Below are positions 52,989 through 62,166 of a stretch of DNA of 64,000 nt, in pieces. Origin of the DNA: Adhaeribacter aquaticus DSM 16391 (GTDB lineage: Bacteria > Bacteroidota > Bacteroidia > Cytophagales > Hymenobacteraceae). The DNA is taken from positions 889,363 through 953,362 of the forward strand of contig NZ_KI421517.1 in NCBI RefSeq assembly GCF_000473365.1. Direction: 5' to 3'. The notes beneath the pieces were generated by a model. That model saw nothing but the letters and a program-made list of their open reading frames with translations. It searched no databases and was not told the origin of the DNA. The number at the start of each line of letters is the position of its first letter. Position 1 is the stretch's first letter. Position numbers and translations under genes: made by a program.

Positions 52989-54389
52989 TTAAAACTCAGC
53001 ACTTTTAGGAAAACGTGGGAATGGTATTACATCCCGAATATTACCCATACCCGTCACGAATAAAATTAAGCGTTCAAAACCTAGGCCGAAACCAGAATGC
53101 GGAGCCGTACCAAATTTGCGCAACTCCAGGTACCACCATAGTTCTTCTTCATGAATACCCATTTCCTGAACCCGGGCTAATAGTTTCTCATAATTTTCTT
53201 CCCGTTGCGAACCGCCAATAATTTCGCCTATTCCAGGGAATAAAACATCCATGGCCCGCACAGTTTTGCCATCTTCATTCTGTTTCATGTAGAAGGCTTT
53301 AATGTGTTTAGGATAATTTATAAGAATAACCGGCTTTTTAAAATGCTTTTCAACCAGGTAACGCTCGTGTTCACTTTGCAAATCGGTACCCCACTCTACC
53401 GGGAACTCAAACTTTTGCTTCGCTGATTTTAATATTTCAACCGCCGCTGTATAATCCAACCGTTCAAAACTATTTTGTACCACAAAATTTAAGCGGTTTA
53501 ACAGTTCCTTATCGTACATGTCGTTCAGGAACTGCAGGTCGTCTTTGCAGTTGTTTAGCGCATACATTACCAGAAACTTCAGGAAGTCTTCTGCTAAGTC
53601 CATATTATCTTCCAGCTCATAAAAGGCCATTTCCGGCTCAATCATCCAGAACTCCGCTAAGTGGCGGGTGGTGTTAGAATTTTCGGCCCGGAAGGTAGGA
53701 CCAAAGGTATAAATTTGACCTAGGGCCATAGCCGCTACCTCTCCTTCCAACTGCCCCGAAACGGTCAAGTTAGTAGCTTTACCAAAGAAATCATCGGCAT
53801 AATTAACCTCACCAGCTTCGGTCATAGGCGGATTAACCGGATCTAACGTGGTTACCCGGAACATTTGGCCGGCACCTTCAGCATCTGAGCCCGTTATAAT
53901 TGGGGTATGTACATTGTAGAACCCGTGATCATTAAAATATTTATGCACCGCAAAAGCCATGGCATGCCTCACCCGCAACACCGCCCCAAAAGTATTGGTC
54001 CGCGGACGTAAGTGTGCAATCTCACGTAAAAACTCCAGGGAATGGCCTTTTTTCTGCAACGGATATTTTTCCGGATCAGCTGTACCCAATACTTCAATTT
54101 TAGAAGCTTGAATCTCTACTGTCTGGCCTTTCCCCTGCGAAGCTACCAATGTACCGGTAACCGCAATACAGGCGCCAGTTGTAACATCTTTCAGGCTTTC
54201 TTCACTAAATTTCTCAGCATCAGCTACAACCTGGATATTATTTATAGTAGAGCCATCGTTAAGGGCTATGAAGCTTACAAATTTGTTACCACGCTTGGTC
54301 CGTACCCAGCCCTTTACCAGCACTTGTTTGTCTAAATCAGTGGCAGCCAATACGTCTGCTACTTTAGTTCGTCTCATATATTTTGTCAT
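52989..54389 (-). CDS. asnS: Asparaginyl-tRNA synthetase
   Basis: The 466-residue class IIb synthetase charges tRNA-Asn. The N-terminal OB fold ([20 protein letters not shown]) binds the anticodon. Class II motifs follow: [20 protein letters not shown] (motif 1 region), [20 protein letters not shown] (motif 2) and [20 protein letters not shown] (motif 3). [11 protein letters not shown] and MAFYELEDN are typical of AsnRS. The start may be ATG 54389 or ATG 54377 ([12 protein letters not shown]), since homology begins at about the latter. Cytoplasmic dimer. Divergent from rpoN. Confidence 0.96.
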   Translation of the reverse strand: MTKYMRRTKVADVLAATDLDKQVLVKGWVRTKRGNKFVSFIALNDGSTINNIQVVADAEKFSEESLKDVTTGACIAVTGTLVASQGKGQTVEIQASKIEVLGTADPEKYPLQKKGHSLEFLREIAHLRPRTNTFGAVLRVRHAMAFAVHKYFNDHGFYNVHTPIITGSDAEGAGQMFRVTTLDPVNPPMTEAGEVNYADDFFGKATNLTVSGQLEGEVAAMALGQIYTFGPTFRAENSNTTRHLAEFWMIEPEMAFYELEDNMDLAEDFLKFLVMYALNNCKDDLQFLNDMYDKELLNRLNFVVQNSFERLDYTAAVEILKSAKQKFEFPVEWGTDLQSEHERYLVEKHFKKPVILINYPKHIKAFYMKQNEDGKTVRAMDVLFPGIGEIIGGSQREENYEKLLARVQEMGIHEEELWWYLELRKFGTAPHSGFGLGFERLILFVTGMGNIRDVIPFPRFPKSAEF

Positions 54390-54581
54390 TAGCTCTTTCG
54401 TTATAGCCCAGAGTACCTTACCTGTTTTCTAAATTAAAGCTTTTTTTATTTTAGAATATCCCGGCAAACGGCTCTTTTAAAAGCACAAAGTAATGATATT
54501 TTAACCTTTTTTTTAAAGAAGAGTAAAAATATTCTAAATTTGAGGGTCATCATTCATACTTAGACCTGGTGTGAAACCGAT

Positions 54582-56096
54582 ATGCAGCGACTAGATTTAA
54601 AGCAACTTTTATCACAGAAACTTTCTCCCCAGCAGATTCAGTTCATAAAACTGTTGCAAATTCCTACTGCCGAACTGGAAGCACGCATTAAGGAAGAAAT
54701 GGAGGTAAACCCAGCGCTGGAAGAAGGCCCTGATGAAGACAATGATCGTTCAGAGGAAGACAATGACAGCAATGATGATTTTGATACGGACGATAGTTTA
54801 GACGAAGACTTCAATGATGCGGGCTCAGATGATGATTCGCCGGGCCTGGAAGAAGATTATCGGCAGGACAATGACATTGACTTAACTGACTATATTCATG
54901 ACGATGAGATAGCCGGTTACAAAATGCAGGGCGATGGCCCCGGTGAAGAAGAAGATCGGGAAACCCCAGTTGCCGGCACCTCTTCCCTAACTGATGCGTT
55001 AATAGATCAGTTAGGTTTCCTGGACTTAGACGAAAAGCAGCAGGCAATAGGAATGCAACTGGTTGGTAGCATCGATAGCGATGGGTATATTCGTCGTGAT
55101 TTAAATGCCATTGCCAACGACCTCGCATTTTCACAAAATATTGAGACTTCTATAGAAGAAATTGAAGCGGTACTGCGGGAAATCCAAAGCTTTGACCCAC
55201 CAGGTATTGCAGCCCGCGATTTACAGGAGTGCCTTTTACTGCAATTGGAGCGCCGTAACCAGGACGAGAATACGGAGATAGCCGAGCAAATCATTTTAGA
55301 GTGCTTTGATGAATTTACTAAAAAGCATTATTCTAAAATACAATCGAAGCTGGATATTGAAGATGACGAGCTTAAAGATGCCTTAAATATTATATTGCAC
55401 CTAAACCCAAAGCCGGGGGGCAATTCTTCCGGATTAGCTAAGGCGCAATACATTGTACCGGATTTTATTATTACCAATGACAACGGCATCTTAAGTATTA
55501 CCCTTAACGCCCGTAATGCTCCTGACTTGCGCGTAAGCCGCACCTATACTGAAATGTTTGATGCCTACGACAAGGGAGCTAAAAAAGATAAAAAGCTTAA
55601 AGAAGCCGTAACATTTGTAAAGCAAAAGTTAGACTCCGCCAAATGGTTTATCGATGCCATCAAACAACGGCAGAACACCTTACTGCGCACCATGGAGTCC
55701 ATTGTACGCTTCCAGCACGACTTCTTTTTAGAAGGTGACGAAACTAAGTTGCGGCCCATGATTCTGAAAGACATTGCTACAGAAATTGACATGGATATTT
55801 CCACCGTTTCGCGGGTTGCCAACAGCAAATGGGTACAAACCGAATTTGGCGTTTACCCACTGAAATATTTTTTCTCTGAAGGTATAGCCACCGACTCCGG
55901 CGAGGACGCCAGTAGCCGCGAGGTAAAACAAATACTAAAAGAAGAAATAGAGAAAGAAGATAAGCATAAGCCCTTATCTGATGACAAACTGGAAAAAATA
56001 TTAAACGAGAAAGGCTATAATATTGCCCGTCGTACAGTTGCCAAATACCGCGAACAATTAAATATTCCGGTAGCCCGGCTCCGGAAAGAGCTTTAA
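54582..56096 (+). CDS. rpoN: RNA polymerase sigma-54 factor
   Basis: The 504-residue sigma factor reads -24/-12 promoters and needs an activator ATPase. Region I begins QKLSPQQIQFIKLLQIPTAE. A very acidic linker follows at about 47-125 (EDNDSNDDFDTDDSLDEDFN and more). The core-binding domain and then the helix-turn-helix (DIDMDISTVSRVANSKW) lie at about 280-430. The RpoN box ARRTVAKYREQLNIP ends the protein. No activator gene lies in the window. Start ATG 54582 is consistent with the family. Confidence 0.96.
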   Translation: MQRLDLKQLLSQKLSPQQIQFIKLLQIPTAELEARIKEEMEVNPALEEGPDEDNDRSEEDNDSNDDFDTDDSLDEDFNDAGSDDDSPGLEEDYRQDNDIDLTDYIHDDEIAGYKMQGDGPGEEEDRETPVAGTSSLTDALIDQLGFLDLDEKQQAIGMQLVGSIDSDGYIRRDLNAIANDLAFSQNIETSIEEIEAVLREIQSFDPPGIAARDLQECLLLQLERRNQDENTEIAEQIILECFDEFTKKHYSKIQSKLDIEDDELKDALNIILHLNPKPGGNSSGLAKAQYIVPDFIITNDNGILSITLNARNAPDLRVSRTYTEMFDAYDKGAKKDKKLKEAVTFVKQKLDSAKWFIDAIKQRQNTLLRTMESIVRFQHDFFLEGDETKLRPMILKDIATEIDMDISTVSRVANSKWVQTEFGVYPLKYFFSEGIATDSGEDASSREVKQILKEEIEKEDKHKPLSDDKLEKILNEKGYNIARRTVAKYREQLNIPVARLRKEL

Positions 56097-56156
56097 CTTA
56101 AAAACACAAAGATTCTGTCCCTATAAATCAATTATTTCTGTATTTATAAATAATCT

Positions 56157-56777
56157 GTGAACCGCACTTTAGCGCAAGTTTTGTCAGCAGTATTTCATCC
56201 TTTGCTGGTACCTACTTTTCTGTTCTTTATTATTTTTTATATCATTCCTGCATCTGCCATCACGTTTCCGGTAGAGAGCCGGTGGATTATTTTAGTTATG
56301 TTGTTCTTTACCACCTGCATGGTTCCGGGGCTAGGAACCTATGCCATGCTGCGCAGTGGGTACATTAAAAGCTTACAACTTGAAGACCGCCCCGAAAGAA
56401 GCATGCCATTCTTTTTTACTTCAATGTGTTTTGCTACTACTACTTACATGCTTTACCGCGAAAGTTATTTCGATAGGCTGTTATTCTATGTAATGTGCCT
56501 GATTACGATATCGGTCTTCTTGACTTATTTATTTTCGTTTTTCTGGAAAATAAGTGCTCATAGTGTAGGTATGGGCGGGCTCCTAAGCATTTTATTATTG
56601 CTTAACACTATTATAATGGATACCAGTTTACTTTATACCCTTGTGGCTAGTATTGTTTTAGCTGGATTGGTTATGGCAGCCCGATTAGCCTTAGATGCCC
56701 ACACGCCTGCTGAAGTTTACAGTGGTTTTGCACTTGGCTTCTCTACCGGTTTGGGTATGTGGCTGGTTATAGCTTAA
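56157..56777 (+). CDS. PAP2-like integral membrane protein
   Basis: The 206-residue protein has six hydrophobic spans. KSLQLEDRPERSMPFFFTSM, then KISAHSVGMGGLLS, then AARLALDAHTPAEVYSGFAL resemble the three phosphatase motifs of PAP2 enzymes (K..x..RP, SxH, and H with a later acid). They are partly altered (SAHS for SGHS; DAHTPAE). It may dephosphorylate undecaprenyl pyrophosphate or lipid phosphates at the inner membrane, or be a catalytically reduced relative. The start is GTG 56157, 60 bases after rpoN; co-transcription is possible. Confidence 0.7.
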   Translation: MNRTLAQVLSAVFHPLLVPTFLFFIIFYIIPASAITFPVESRWIILVMLFFTTCMVPGLGTYAMLRSGYIKSLQLEDRPERSMPFFFTSMCFATTTYMLYRESYFDRLLFYVMCLITISVFLTYLFSFFWKISAHSVGMGGLLSILLLLNTIIMDTSLLYTLVASIVLAGLVMAARLALDAHTPAEVYSGFALGFSTGLGMWLVIA

Positions 56778-57101
56778 GCATAAATTAGCTTTCTCCTTTT
56801 TATTTATTACCTGTTCTGAGAATGAATTATAAACAATTTTCCGCAACAGCTTAAAGCCTGATATAGTGGCAAGCCATGATAAAGCTTTTAAATATTGGCT
56901 TAATGCTTAATTATAGAATAGCTACTTTCAATATAGGTAACGGACTTTAAAGTACTCCTCCTCAATTCACCTGGTCTTTCTGTTATTTTACCCAGCTCTT
57001 TATTCCATTCGCGGAATATTACTTTCAGGAGCCGCACAATTAAGCCAGTTTTGCTTAGTCTTTAAAAGCTGATTTGTATTAATTAACCTTAAAATTTTAG
57101 A
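56778..57101. other. Intergenic region without recognisable features
   Basis: The 324 bases between the PAP2-like gene and the DUF4188 gene are AT-rich. I see no coding frame, hairpin or promoter that I would defend. Confidence 0.4.
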
Positions 57102-57581
57102 ATGGCTGCTATAATAAAAGAAAGAATGACGGCCCGCCTGGACCAGAATTTCGTTGTATTTCTGATTGGAATGCGGATTAACAATTTTTGGAAAGTTAAA
57201 AGTTGGTTACCCGTAGCCATGGCCATGCCCAAAATGATTAAAGAACTGGAAGCTAATCCGGAATCAGGTTTTCTGGGCGGCGAACAATGGTTAGGCAGAA
57301 CCACCATCATGGTACAATACTGGGAGTCTTTTGAGAAACTGGAAGCATATGCCCGCAATCGTGATGCACAGCATTACCCGGCCTGGATGGCATTTAACAA
57401 GAATATCCGTAAATCCAATGAGGTAGGAATTTGGCATGAAACGTACCAGGTAGCAGCTGGTAATTACGAAACTATCTATTACAATATGCCGGCTTTTGGT
57501 CTAGGCAAAGCGGGACACTTGGTTTCGGTTGGGAGGCCAAATAATGCGGCTAAAGAACGTATGCAGGCTAGTAGTCAATAA
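57102..57581 (+). CDS. DUF4188 family protein
   Basis: The 159-residue protein shows FVVFLIGMRINNFWKVKSWL, LEANPESGFLGGEQWLGRTT, IMVQYWESFEKLEAYARNRD and GIWHETYQVAAGNYETIYYN. This is the DUF4188 layout. The fold resembles the ferredoxin-like dimeric alpha-beta barrel, and some relatives bind haem (phenylacetaldoxime-dehydratase-like), but activity is not established for this one. A His in W-H-E-T-Y could be a haem ligand. Cytoplasmic, single gene. Confidence 0.8.
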   Translation: MAAIIKERMTARLDQNFVVFLIGMRINNFWKVKSWLPVAMAMPKMIKELEANPESGFLGGEQWLGRTTIMVQYWESFEKLEAYARNRDAQHYPAWMAFNKNIRKSNEVGIWHETYQVAAGNYETIYYNMPAFGLGKAGHLVSVGRPNNAAKERMQASSQ

Positions 57582-57700
57582 TTTAACACTAGCAACTAGG
57601 CTATTATTTAAGAAAAACAACTTTATCTTTTAAGTAAACTGGCGTGGCCAAATTACCATTATTTATCAAGGTCTTGGCATGTTCTTTTTTTAACCAGCGG

Positions 57701-59020
57701 CTATTCGCCTAACTGCATTATTTCGCGATAGCTTTCTTCAAGCTGTTTTAACTGAAGTTCACTTACTCCTTCGCGGGCCTCTTGAAAAATTCCGGTAGCT
57801 TTGGTCCGGAGTACATTTAAAAGCTCGGAATTTGCACCAATATAAAGAGGCTTTTTAATAGCAGCCAGCATTTCAAGAGTTACGAACAAATTAGATTTGC
57901 CATACAACTGAAACTGGTTAAAGCAGGTATCGACAATTTCCTGGTAGGTAATCTGGTTTAAAATTACCCTAATGTTTTCTTCTTTATCGTATAAAAAAGG
58001 ATTATTAAGTTTTTTTTTAGATAATTCCGATAAAGCAGCTCCAATCCAGTGGATACAGGTAATTGCCGTATATGGATCATTGGTGCCGGGTGACAAGGCT
58101 CTTACCCCAACCTCTACGATTTGCCGGAGAGAAAATACCAGGTCCTGGTTAGGCGTTCGTTGGTAAGCCGTAAAAAGAAATTTCCGAATTTGCTGGTCCG
58201 GCTTATGGTTCTGAGGTGAATGATGATGCACTACGGCAAATGCCTGAAAAATGGTGGCAAAAAGCCCGGGATATACTAACCACTCTATTACGGCCTCGTT
58301 TTTTTCTGCCCAGCTGCAGGCACCTTCGTAATCTATACTCTGGACATAACCTGAACTATCAAAGTAAATTTCGGTTGAGAATGGATAATCAGTCTTGACT
58401 TTTTTTACCTGTTCTGGAATGTTTGCTGACTCTACCTGCTTGTTCTCATCTAAAAGCGCATGAGTTATTAGCTTCTGAAAATCATTATAAGAAGTTTTGA
58501 TTATATAATCGGCCTGAATAGAAGTGGCTACATGATGAATAAAATAAATAAGCACCCCCAGACTTTGAACAGCCAACAGGAAGGCAAAAACAATAGAAAT
58601 TTTTGGAACAAACATTTCATCATCACCAGAACCCCGGATGGTCAATAAAACAATTAAAGAATAAATAAAGGTGGATATAAAAGTACCGATTACAAACTGA
58701 TTACCTTTATCTGAAATAAAATTGCGAAGCAAACGGGGGCCAAACTGTGAAGAAGCCATGGTAAGCGCCACCAGGGTAATGGAAAACGTAACGCCTGCAA
58801 TGGTAACCATAGATGAGGCAATGGTGGATAGCACAGATCTGGCTCCATCGCGTTGCCCACCATAAAGAAACCAGGCAATCGGAAAATCATCATAATTAAT
58901 GCGGGAATCTAATTCAATAAACCCAAATGCCAGTATGGTAGCTGAAATCGCCATCATGGTTGGCAAAAACCACAAGCTATTTTTTATATTGAACCAATAC
59001 TGTTTGATTCGTATTTCCAT
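57701..59020 (-). CDS. DUF2254 membrane protein
   Basis: The 439-residue protein has four membrane spans within the first 160 residues (MMAISATILAFGFIELDS; AGVTFSITLVALTMASSQFG; FVIGTFISTFIYSLIVLLTI; SIVFAFLLAVQSLGVLIYFI). Then a large soluble part follows, with GYVQSIDYEGACSWAEKNEA and RQIVEVGVRALSPGTNDPYT. The A-L-S-P-(G/A)-x-N-D-P-x-T motif is the family signature. Function unknown, presumably an inner-membrane protein. Divergent from the long gap and the SMP-30 gene. Confidence 0.88.
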   Translation of the reverse strand: MEIRIKQYWFNIKNSLWFLPTMMAISATILAFGFIELDSRINYDDFPIAWFLYGGQRDGARSVLSTIASSMVTIAGVTFSITLVALTMASSQFGPRLLRNFISDKGNQFVIGTFISTFIYSLIVLLTIRGSGDDEMFVPKISIVFAFLLAVQSLGVLIYFIHHVATSIQADYIIKTSYNDFQKLITHALLDENKQVESANIPEQVKKVKTDYPFSTEIYFDSSGYVQSIDYEGACSWAEKNEAVIEWLVYPGLFATIFQAFAVVHHHSPQNHKPDQQIRKFLFTAYQRTPNQDLVFSLRQIVEVGVRALSPGTNDPYTAITCIHWIGAALSELSKKKLNNPFLYDKEENIRVILNQITYQEIVDTCFNQFQLYGKSNLFVTLEMLAAIKKPLYIGANSELLNVLRTKATGIFQEAREGVSELQLKQLEESYREIMQLGE

Positions 59021-59770
59021 TGCATAAAATTAAATTTTGAGCACCTGCTTGTGGCTGCTTGTAACTGTTAAAAGATAAAAGTATGCTGTCACGGTTCAAA
59101 CGAAACACAATTAACTTCGCTAGTGTCCTTGATCAACAATAAAAATTCTTTGTTAATCAGCCAAGTAAAATGAGTTGCGTAAGTGCGCTTTTATCAAATA
59201 CTTTCGACCTTTAGTTAAAAACTTTATTCTGAACCACAGCCACTTGTACGGGTGAAAGAATAATCTGATTACTTAAGGAGGAAGCATGACCAAAGCTGAA
59301 ACTTCTAATGCTATCAGCAGCAGCCCAGGAAGAGAATAAATATTAACGAATGGGACAGTGTAATTACTGCTAAGATCTGCTATGTCTAACCCTAAAAGAT
59401 CATGAAGTTCAGGTAGAAACGCTTGTTGAAAAATAAAGGCTAATCAGCAAAAAAAGTGTTTGACAGCTGAAATGGAATTCCTATTTTTCACAATTATTTA
59501 TACAAGCCTGAAAAGGAAAAGAAAAGCCTAAACTTATCCTATAAATTGAAGGTTCAAGTACCTTATATAGCATAAACAACTGCTTTTATTGCGAATTTTA
59601 CCAGCAGATAGTAGCAGGAGCTTTCGCATGGGCGGTGATAAAACCTCCATTCTTTTTCAGGCGGAAATATTAAACAGAAGCTTTGCCTCTATCAAAATAC
59701 CAGTAGGCTATATTTTTGCATCTGATACAACTATTGATTGTTTTTAAATCTATACAGTAAAATAAACCAT
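59021..59770. other. 750-base intergenic region with a tiny ORF
   Basis: The region upstream of the SMP-30 gene has no convincing gene. AAGGAGG at 59275-59281 precedes ATG 59286 and a 17-codon frame that ends at TAA (59337-59339). I cannot tell whether it is translated or a leftover. At the other end, TATTTTTG at 59711-59718 is an exact -7 box, but the nearest TTTG lies 25 bases upstream, which is long. Confidence 0.4.
59711..59718 (+). promoter_or_regulatory. -7 element upstream of the SMP-30 gene
   Basis: TATTTTTG is an exact TAnnTTTG at 59711-59718, 52 bases before the start at 59771. A TTTG at 59682-59685 is spaced by 25 bases rather than the usual 19-21. Partial support. Confidence 0.4.
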
Positions 59771-60769
59771 ATGAAGAAGACGTGTACGCTTATATTGTTC
59801 TTAGTTTCCGGCTGTTTTTCGGGCTTTGCGCAAGCAACCAAACCAGCTGTAGGTACTATTGAATTTACCTCAAATGAATTAACTAGGCTTATTAAAAAAG
59901 ATGCTAAAATAGAAGTAATAGCCGAAGGTTTCCAATTTACTGAAGGTCCGGTATGGGTAGAGAAAGAGAAAATGCTCGTATTTTCCGATGTTCCGGCTAA
60001 TACTGTTTACAAGTGGACAGCAGCTAAAGGCAAAGAAGTTTACCTGAGACCTTCTGGCTATACTGGAAAGACTACCCGGGGTGGCTTTATGGGATCTAAT
60101 GGATTGATTCTTTCTCCGGATGGTAAGTTGTTGCTTTGCCAGCACGGCGACAGAAGAGTAGCCCAAATGGACGCACCGCTAAATGCACCCAGAGCCAACT
60201 ATGTAACTGTAGCCGGAACCTACAAGGGTAAAAAATTAAACAGTCCCAACGACCTTGTCTTCAATACTGCTGGCGACCTCTATTTTACCGATCCTGCTTA
60301 TGGTTTTGAAGGTGGTTTAAAGGACCCTAAGAAAGAAATTCCTTTTCAGGGTGTATATAAAATGAATAAGGCCGGATTAGTAACCCTTTTAACTGATTCC
60401 ATCGAACAACCTAACGGAATAGGTTTTTTCCCTGGCGGAAAGAAGCTGTTAGTAGCTAACTCAGCAGAGAAGAAAAATGGCTGGTATATTTATGATATTA
60501 CCTCAAATGGTTCTTTAACGAACGGTAAAGTTTTTTATAACGTACGGAATGAGAAAGAAGCGGGCGGATGTGATGGCTTTAAAATAGACAAAGCAGGTAA
60601 TGTGTTTGCCACCGGTCCGGGTGGGCTTTGGATATTTAATAAATCTGGAAAATTGCTGGGTAAAATAAAGCTAAACGGGATAGTTGCTGCTAACTGCGCT
60701 TTTACGCCCGATGGTAAAACCATATTTATTACAGCTTCTAATTACCTGCTTCGGGTAAAGATGCAGTAA
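59771..60769 (+). CDS. Exported SMP-30/gluconolactonase family protein
   Basis: Starting at ATG 59771 the protein has 332 residues and a signal peptide (TLILFLVSGCFSGFA, cleavage near FAQA). The six-bladed propeller contains EGFQFTEGPVWVEKEKMLVF, SNGLILSPDGKLLLCQHGDR, LNSPNDLVFNTAGDLYFTDP and GCDGFKIDKAGNVFATGPGG. E in TEGP, N in SPNDL and D in CDG match the metal ligands of the family. It likely hydrolyses an aldonolactone made by a dehydrogenase in the periplasm. The PQQ propeller gene nearby supports that context. Confidence 0.88.
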   Translation: MKKTCTLILFLVSGCFSGFAQATKPAVGTIEFTSNELTRLIKKDAKIEVIAEGFQFTEGPVWVEKEKMLVFSDVPANTVYKWTAAKGKEVYLRPSGYTGKTTRGGFMGSNGLILSPDGKLLLCQHGDRRVAQMDAPLNAPRANYVTVAGTYKGKKLNSPNDLVFNTAGDLYFTDPAYGFEGGLKDPKKEIPFQGVYKMNKAGLVTLLTDSIEQPNGIGFFPGGKKLLVANSAEKKNGWYIYDITSNGSLTNGKVFYNVRNEKEAGGCDGFKIDKAGNVFATGPGGLWIFNKSGKLLGKIKLNGIVAANCAFTPDGKTIFITASNYLLRVKMQ

Positions 60770-60883
60770 TTTTTACCTGTCAAGGTTCAATTAGTTATAC
60801 CGGGCATTCTTAAGAATCAAATTTATAGATATCGAAAGATTTAACCGAAGTAGGATATTCTTTGAGCAATTAGTAAGGAAATG

Positions 60884-60914
60884 TTTAGATCCTTCGCCCA
60901 GCTCAGGATGACAA
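60884..60914. repeat. Copy of a dispersed GATCCTTCG...CAGGATGAC repeat
   Basis: GATCCTTCGCCCAGCTCAGG, followed by ATGACA, resembles the short repeat AGATCCTTCGC-TGCG-CTCAGGATGAC that is scattered through intergenic DNA of many Bacteroidota genomes. The unit is itself an imperfect inverted repeat (TCCT...AGGA). Only one copy is in this window, so the call rests on prior knowledge. Confidence 0.45.
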
Positions 60915-60975
60915 TAAATACTTTATTATTTTAATGAAAGGGAATTATCAAAGATTTAACAAGCTTTAAAAAATA

Positions 60976-61010
60976 AAAAGGTCTCCTGATTTATAAGGAG
61001 ACCTTTTTAG
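60976..61010. terminator. Bidirectional terminator between SMP-30 and RraA-like genes
   Basis: AAAAAGGTCTCCT and AGGAGACCTTTTT form a 13-bp perfect stem around GATTTATA within 60976-61010. A and T runs on both sides allow use from either convergent gene. Confidence 0.85.
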
Positions 61011-61088
61011 GTATAGATTAATTAGCCATTGTTAACAAGGATTCAGGCCTTGTTATTTGTTCTAGTATTCTAACTTATAAACCTAGTA

Positions 61089-62015
61089 TTACCAAGTTCT
61101 TTTTTCCATCACTTTATCGACTTCAGCTCTGGTCATTTTACCTAGTTCCGGGTGTTTTTCCAGCCACTTTACAAAATCATCTTTTATTTTATCAGTCCAT
61201 TGGCTGTCAATTTCGCCGGTGCTGTACTTGCCTGTGCGTACCATCTCAAAGCCAAACTTGTCTTTGCGGATTACGAATTCTGAAGTACTAACTACTAACT
61301 CAGCCAGGTGAGAAGGAACAAACAGTACGCCTTCGGGCTGAACAATCACTAAATCTCCGGGAAGAACTACTGCCCGGCCAATCCGGATAGGAGTATTAAG
61401 TCCGGATAAAACCATTTCTTCCGTGTAAGAAGGGTGGAAATCCCGAACTACGGCATTAAATCCTTTGATATTACGTATCTCCTGTAAATCGCGGGACGCG
61501 CCATCAAACACCACTCCATTACCAGATTTGCTGATAATTGAATTAGCTAAAGTAGCCCCCATAATGCCGCCACCAGCTATTTTACCAAAAGCATCGGCCA
61601 CATATAAATCCCCTTTCGTCAGAATATCAATGGGCCAGGCGTTCGTATTGCCTTTGCGGCCTTGCCTGGCTCCCCGGTCTTTAATTTGCTTTTCTAAATC
61701 AGGACGGCTCGGCAGGTATACAGCTGTTACGGCACGTCCGGTCATGGGCATATCATTCACCATTTTCCAGTTACCTTCAAACTGGTTCACATAGCCTTCG
61801 TTTTTCAGTACCGCCCAGGCATCATCTATCATAATGACTTTTGCCCGCTCCAGCAGATTATCTGAAATCTTGGGCCGCCCATCCGCAAACCTTTCTCCCT
61901 TCCAATCGGCCGTCAGGTAAGTTAATTCTTCTTTGGATATAGTCTGGGCAGAAGCTACTCCGCTCCAAATAAAGCTACTTAATAACACTAAAAGAAAAAT
62001 ACTTTTGAATTTCAT
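61089..62015 (-). CDS. Exported RraA-like protein
   Basis: The 308-residue protein has a signal peptide (IFLLVLLSSFIWSGVASAQ, cut after ASA). The RraA/HMG-aldolase-like fold carries GKIAGGGIMGATLANSIISK, VVFDGASRDLQEI (D-G-x-x-R-D metal and substrate site) and GDLVIVQPEGVLFVPSHLAE. Relatives act as oxaloacetate or 4-hydroxy-4-methyl-2-oxoglutarate aldolases or as RNase E inhibitors. A signal peptide is unusual for the family and excludes an RNase E role for this copy. A C-terminal extension of about 50 residues (WLEKHPELGKMTRAEVDKVM) is present. It is 151 bases downstream of the cupin gene on the same strand. Confidence 0.85.
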   Translation of the reverse strand: MKFKSIFLLVLLSSFIWSGVASAQTISKEELTYLTADWKGERFADGRPKISDNLLERAKVIMIDDAWAVLKNEGYVNQFEGNWKMVNDMPMTGRAVTAVYLPSRPDLEKQIKDRGARQGRKGNTNAWPIDILTKGDLYVADAFGKIAGGGIMGATLANSIISKSGNGVVFDGASRDLQEIRNIKGFNAVVRDFHPSYTEEMVLSGLNTPIRIGRAVVLPGDLVIVQPEGVLFVPSHLAELVVSTSEFVIRKDKFGFEMVRTGKYSTGEIDSQWTDKIKDDFVKWLEKHPELGKMTRAEVDKVMEKRTW

Positions 62016-62166
62016 TTGATAATTAATTAGTTATTATGGTTTGTTTAGAATTTAATAATTTCAACCCCTCAGCTATTTCGCTAAATATTAAGCGGCATCT
62101 GTTCCGTCTTCATCCAAAGCCGGGTATGGAAAGAACAAAATTAGAAAACTCACCGGATTATTTCAA

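Larger units (their letters stand above)
60770..61088. other. Gap with dispersed repeat and terminator
   Basis: This 319-base gap between the SMP-30 and RraA-like genes contains a short repeat unit at 60884-60914 and the terminator at 60976-61010. No gene is seen. Confidence 0.5.
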
